Source: REEB95 sp035632395
GTDB lineage: Bacteria > Pseudomonadota > Alphaproteobacteria > ATCC43930 > CGMCC-115725
Direction of reading: 5' to 3'
DNA length: 17,454 nt
NCBI GenBank assembly: GCA_035632395.1
Contig: DASQGX010000034.1
Coordinates: 1-17,454 of the forward strand
This document shows positions 14,326-17,454 of the stretch, piece by piece. Both the position numbers and the translations under genes were made by a program. Within the stretch, counting starts at the first letter, position 1. Each line of letters begins with the position of its first letter. The notes beneath the pieces were generated by a model. It was not told the DNA's origin, made no database searches, and saw only the letters and a list, made by a program, of their open reading frames with translations.

Positions 14326-14988
14326 TTGCTCGGTAACGAAACGCTGGTGCTGGCGCTGCCCAAAGGGCGCATCCTCGACGAGGTCGTGCCCGTGGTGCGG
14401 CGCGCCGGAATCGAAATCGAACGTGAGTTCGACGACCCGGACACGCGCAAACTGCGCTTTCGCACCAACCACGGTAATCTCGACATCATCCGCGTGCGCA
14501 ATTTCGACGTCGCCACATTCGTCGCCTTTGGCGGCGCGCACATGGGTGTCGCCGGCAGCGATGTGCTGATGGAGTTCGAATACGCCGAGGTCTACGCGCC
14601 GCTCGATCTCGGGGTCGGCAAATGCCGCCTTGTCGTCGCCGCGCCGGTTGAAGATCTCGGCCATGACGATCCGGCGCGCTGGAGCGCGGTGCGTATCGCC
14701 ACCAAATATCCCGAGATCACGCGCCGGCACTTCGCCGGCCGCGGCGTCCAGGCCGAGTGCATCAAGCTCAACGGCGCGATGGAGCTGGCGCCCGGCATGG
14801 GATTGTCGCGCCGCATCGTCGATCTCGTCGCTACCGGCCAGACGCTGCGCGAGAACGGTCTGGTCGAAATCGAGCACATCGCCGACGTGACCTCGCGCTT
14901 CATCGTCAACCGCGTCGCGCTCAAGACGCGCCACGCCGAGATCGATCCGTGGATCGAGCGTTTCCGCGAGGCCGCCCGTGCCGCTTAG
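14326..14988 (+). CDS. hisG: ATP phosphoribosyltransferase, short form
   Basis: A 220-residue enzyme catalysing the first step of histidine synthesis, joining ATP and PRPP. The sequence LVLALPKGRILDEVVPVVRRAG opens the protein, with GGAHMGVAGSDVL near residues 69-81 and the PRPP-binding region AMELAPGMGLSRRIVDLVATGQTLRENGL at about 150-178. The length is that of the short HisG class, which lacks the C-terminal regulatory domain and normally needs the HisZ partner for activity and histidine feedback. No hisZ is visible in the window, so it should lie elsewhere. The start is TTG 14326, supported by GGAG at 14316-14319 and by the MLGNETLVLALPKGR beginning; there is no usable in-frame ATG or GTG nearby. 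Its stop overlaps the start of hisD by 11 bases, so translation is probably coupled. Confidence 0.94.
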   Translation: MLGNETLVLALPKGRILDEVVPVVRRAGIEIEREFDDPDTRKLRFRTNHGNLDIIRVRNFDVATFVAFGGAHMGVAGSDVLMEFEYAEVYAPLDLGVGKCRLVVAAPVEDLGHDDPARWSAVRIATKYPEITRRHFAGRGVQAECIKLNGAMELAPGMGLSRRIVDLVATGQTLRENGLVEIEHIADVTSRFIVNRVALKTRHAEIDPWIERFREAARAA

Positions 14989-16282
14989 GCTCGACAGCGC
15001 GGCGCGCGGCTTCGCCAAGGATTTTGCCGCGCTGCTCGACCTGAAGCGCGAGCTGGCGGCCGACGTCGACGCGGCGGCGACGGCGATTGTCGACGATGTC
15101 CGGACGCGCGGCGACGCTGCCGTGATCGAGCACACGCACCGCCTCGACAAGCTCGAATTGACCGCCGCCAGGCTGCGCATCACTGCTGTCGAGATTGCCG
15201 CCGCCAAGGCGAAATGCGCGCCCGAAACCCTCGAAGCGCTGAGCTTTGCCGCTGCGCGCATCGAAGCCTATCACCGCAAGCAGGTGCCGCAGGATCGCGA
15301 CTACACCGATCCGGCGGGCGTGCGTCTCGGTGCGCGCTGGCGGCCTATTGGTGCAGTGGGCATATACGTGCCGGGCGGCAGTGCGGCCTATCCGTCGTCG
15401 GTACTGATGAACGCGCTGCCGGCTAAGGTCGCCGGCGTGCCACGTGTCGCCATGGTCGTGCCGTCGCCCGAAGGCGCGCTCAATCCACTGGTGCTGGCAG
15501 CGGCAGAACTCGCCGGCGTCGGCGAGATCTATCGCATCGGCGGCGCGCAGGCGATCGGCGCGCTCGCCTACGGCACAGCCACGATCGCGCCGGTCGACAA
15601 AATCGTCGGTCCCGGCAACGCTTATGTCGCCGCGGCCAAGCGCCGGGTCTACGGCCAGGTCGGCATCGACATGATCGCCGGTCCGTCCGAGATCCTGGTG
15701 CTGGCCGACGCCAAGAACGACCCCGCTTGGATCGCAGTCGATCTGCTATCGCAGGCCGAACACGATACGGCGGCGCAGGCGATCCTGATCACCGACGACG
15801 CAGCTTTTGCCGACGCTGTCGCCGGTGCCATCGAATCGACGCTCAAGACATTGCCGCGCCGCGCGATTGCGGGCGAAAGCTGGCAGCGGTTCGGCGCCAT
15901 CATCGTGAATCAACGCTGGGACGAAGCCGCCGATCTGGTCAATCGCCTCGCGCCCGAGCATCTCGAGATCGCGGTCGACGATGCGGTGACGCTAGCCGCC
16001 GACATCCGCAACGCCGGCGCTATATTCCTCGGCCGGCATACGCCGGAGGCCATTGGCGATTACGTTGCTGGCCCGAATCACGTCCTGCCGACGGCGCGTA
16101 GCGCGCGGTTCTCGTCCGGCCTGTCGGTGCTCGATTTCATGAAGCGCACGTCGCTGGTGCGCTGCGATGCCGCGAGCCTCAATGCGATCGGGCCGGCAGC
16201 GGTCGCGCTCGCCAAGGCGGAGGGGCTCGACGCGCACGCCTTGTCGGTGGCTATGCGGCTGAACGTGCCGCGAGGCTCGTAA
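14978..16282 (+). CDS. hisD: Histidinol dehydrogenase
   Basis: A 434-residue zinc enzyme that oxidises L-histidinol to L-histidine in two NAD-dependent steps, the last of the pathway. Family landmarks are the GAVGIYVPGGSAAYPSSVLMNALPAKVAGV block near residues 126-155, IGGAQAIGALAYGT, KIVGPGNAYVAAAKRRVYG and IDMIAGPSEILVLAD, and the zinc-site pair Q and H in LLSQAEHD with the aspartate in EAIGDYVAGPNHVLPT. The C-terminal histidine in GLDAHALSVAMRL completes the site. The GTG start at 14978 overlaps the end of hisG, and gives the expected short N-terminus before the first helix. Length is normal. The UPF0262 gene follows after 18 bases on the same strand. Confidence 0.97.
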   Translation: MPLRLDSAARGFAKDFAALLDLKRELAADVDAAATAIVDDVRTRGDAAVIEHTHRLDKLELTAARLRITAVEIAAAKAKCAPETLEALSFAAARIEAYHRKQVPQDRDYTDPAGVRLGARWRPIGAVGIYVPGGSAAYPSSVLMNALPAKVAGVPRVAMVVPSPEGALNPLVLAAAELAGVGEIYRIGGAQAIGALAYGTATIAPVDKIVGPGNAYVAAAKRRVYGQVGIDMIAGPSEILVLADAKNDPAWIAVDLLSQAEHDTAAQAILITDDAAFADAVAGAIESTLKTLPRRAIAGESWQRFGAIIVNQRWDEAADLVNRLAPEHLEIAVDDAVTLAADIRNAGAIFLGRHTPEAIGDYVAGPNHVLPTARSARFSSGLSVLDFMKRTSLVRCDAASLNAIGPAAVALAKAEGLDAHALSVAMRLNVPRGS

Positions 16283-16300
16283 GCTTAGAGCCCAGCCGCA

Positions 16301-16774
16301 ATGAGCGCGTCGCCGCATCGCATCGCCCAGGTCACGCTCGACGAGAAGACGGTCATCCGCCGCAAGGGCGATGTCGAGCACGAACGGGCGGTCGCCATCG
16401 CCGATCTGCTCGAGCAGAACAGCTTCGTGCCGAAATCCGGCATCGCCGGCCCATTCAACCTGCATCTCGGTATTGCCGAGGAGCGGCTGGTGCTCGACGT
16501 GCGCGACAGCGCCGACAAGTCGCTCGAACGATTCACCTTGTCGCTCGCGCCGTTCCGCGGCCTGGTCAAAGATTATTTCCTGGTCTGCGAAAGCTACTTC
16601 AGCGCGGTCAAGACCGCCGATCCGTCGCGCATCGAGGCCATCGACATGGGCCGGCGCAGCCTGCACAACGAAGGCTCGCAGCTGCTGCTGGACAAACTTG
16701 CCGATGAGGTCGAGATCGACTTCAACACGGCACGGCGGCTGTTCACGCTGCTCTGCGTGCTGCACATCCGCTAG
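16301..16774 (+). CDS. UPF0262 family protein
   Basis: A 157-residue protein of the UPF0262 family, found in Alphaproteobacteria next to hisD. Recognisable pieces are RIAQVTLDEKTVIRRKGDVEHERAVAIADLLEQNSF near the start, the LVLDVRD strand, the LAPFRGLVKDYFLVCESYFSAVK segment (residues about 82-104), the EAIDMGRRSLHNEGSQLL block and the ending NTARRLFTLLCVLHIR. Function is not known. No signal peptide, membrane helix or catalytic motif is evident. It is the third gene of a compact hisG-hisD-UPF0262 run. In many relatives a low-molecular-weight tyrosine phosphatase gene follows; here 131 non-coding bases lead straight to infA. Confidence 0.94.
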   Translation: MSASPHRIAQVTLDEKTVIRRKGDVEHERAVAIADLLEQNSFVPKSGIAGPFNLHLGIAEERLVLDVRDSADKSLERFTLSLAPFRGLVKDYFLVCESYFSAVKTADPSRIEAIDMGRRSLHNEGSQLLLDKLADEVEIDFNTARRLFTLLCVLHIR

Positions 16775-16905
16775 ACATTCATGACGTTGCCGCGGGGCCG
16801 CAAAATCCGTGAAAAACGCTGCGTTGGCCGGGGCTTGGGCGGAAAGGGCTTGACCGAAACCGGGCGTCTAAGGAAGTTTGAGCCTCCTCCAACGGCGGTT
16901 AGGGA

Positions 16906-17124
16906 ATGCCGAAAGAAGAGTTGATCGAGTTCTCCGGAACGGTGACCGAGCTCCTGCCCAATGCGATGTTCAGGGTCAAGCTCGACAACGACCACATCGT
17001 CCTCGCGCATACGTCGGGCAAGATGCGCAAGAACCGAATCCGTGTCCTCGCCGGCGATAGGGTCAATGTCGAGATGACGCCTTACGACCTGACCAAGGGC
17101 CGGATCACCTTCCGCTTCAAGTAA
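16906..17124 (+). CDS. infA: Translation initiation factor IF-1
   Basis: A 72-residue S1/OB-fold protein that binds the ribosomal A site during initiation. The full-length pattern is present: KEELIEFSGTVTELLPNAMFRVKLDNDHIVLAHTSGKMRKNRIRVLAGDRVNVEMTPYDLTKGRITFRFK. ATG 16906 is the only reasonable start; GGCGG at 16894-16898 provides a modest ribosome-binding site. The upstream gap contains a CTTGACC hexamer-like sequence near 16849-16855 that could be a -35 element, but no convincing -10 follows at the right distance, so an independent promoter is only possible. Maf starts 16 bases after its stop. Confidence 0.97.
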   Translation: MPKEELIEFSGTVTELLPNAMFRVKLDNDHIVLAHTSGKMRKNRIRVLAGDRVNVEMTPYDLTKGRITFRFK

Positions 17125-17140
17125 TCACGGCGTCGCGCAC

Positions 17141-17454
17141 GTGAACAAACCGCGTCTCGTGCTGGCGTCGGCGTCGCCGCGCCGCGCTGCGCTGCTGGCG
17201 CAGATCGGTCTCGTGCCGGACGCTGTCGTGCCGGCAGCGCTCGACGAAACGCCGCACGCGGATGAGACGCCGGCGGTGTTTGCGTTGCGGCTGGCGGAAG
17301 AGAAGGCGCGTGCGGTCGCGGTGCGCGAACCCGGCGCGTTCGTGCTTGGCGCCGACACGGTCGTCGCTTGCGGCCGGCGCATTCTCGGCAAGCCCGGAAC
17401 CGAAGACGAGGCGCGGCGCTGCCTGAATCTGCTGTCGGGCCGTCGGCACCGCGT
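17141..17454 (+). CDS. maf: Maf-like nucleoside triphosphate pyrophosphatase, N-terminal part
   Basis: A gene cut off by the right edge, with about 104 residues visible from GTG 17141. The N-terminal RLVLASASPRRAALLAQIGL is the phosphate-binding signature of Maf proteins, followed by the DETP segment, EEKARAVA (conserved EKA) and the catalytic-core strand VLGADTVVACGRRILGKP. Maf proteins hydrolyse non-canonical or canonical nucleoside triphosphates such as dTTP, UTP or modified nucleotides to monophosphates, and are linked to cell division arrest. The rest of the catalytic region and the residues that separate the dTTP/UTP type from the m7GTP type are not all visible. The order infA-maf is typical for Alphaproteobacteria. 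The GTG has no strong ribosome-binding site, so coupling to infA is likely. Confidence 0.92.
   Translation, partial: MNKPRLVLASASPRRAALLAQIGLVPDAVVPAALDETPHADETPAVFALRLAEEKARAVAVREPGAFVLGADTVVACGRRILGKPGTEDEARRCLNLLSGRRHR

Noticed and set aside
14209..15261. A 350-codon open frame on the minus strand over hisG/hisD
   Set aside because: It covers two certain genes on the opposite strand and has no recognisable domain.

Overview
The window is GC-rich DNA that reads as an alphaproteobacterial chromosome. The strongest taxonomic markers are two families I know essentially only from Alphaproteobacteria (DUF2948 and UPF0262) in the order murA - DUF2948 - hisG - hisD - UPF0262 - infA - maf, together with a quinol nitric oxide reductase and an FDH3-type formate dehydrogenase. 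The lineage is probably Rhizobiales or a neighbouring Rhodospirillales-like group; the sequence alone does not settle it.

Layout. (1) 1-3194, plus strand: the end of a respiratory, membrane-linked formate dehydrogenase operon (molybdopterin subunit, four-cluster ferredoxin subunit, cytochrome b subunit), then an exported PepSY-like protein, a 46-residue single-pass membrane protein and a possible further small gene. (2) 3226-4049, plus strand: two stress-type small genes, an exported DUF4142-like protein and a DUF2945 (Tudor-like) protein. (3) 4150-7535, minus strand: a 139-codon reading frame that may hold two small genes, a carboxymuconolactone decarboxylase/AhpD-like protein and a single-subunit quinol-dependent nitric oxide reductase. 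A perfect inverted repeat lies just upstream of the last two, which probably form an NO/peroxide detoxification operon. (4) 7850-10380: a segment bracketed by an intact tRNA-Thr(GGT) gene and a direct 45-bp partial copy of its 3' half. It carries a DHA2-type efflux pump and an NADPH-dependent FMN reductase, and looks like a remnant of a tRNA-targeted insertion. (5) 10606-17454, plus strand: chromosomal housekeeping genes: a divergent lactate/malate dehydrogenase homologue, a small basic protein, dcd, murA, DUF2948, hisG, hisD, UPF0262, infA and the start of maf.

How the parts work together. The formate dehydrogenase would feed electrons from formate into the quinone pool, and the nitric oxide reductase could draw electrons from the same pool. 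The right half supplies dUTP/dTTP precursors, peptidoglycan precursors, histidine, translation initiation and nucleotide-pool sanitation in a compact co-directional cluster.

I did not see a clearly new multi-gene system. The best leads are the tRNA-Thr duplication around the efflux/reductase cassette, the extra small genes after the formate dehydrogenase, the inverted repeat before the nitric oxide reductase operon, and the lactate dehydrogenase homologue with an enlarged and altered substrate loop.
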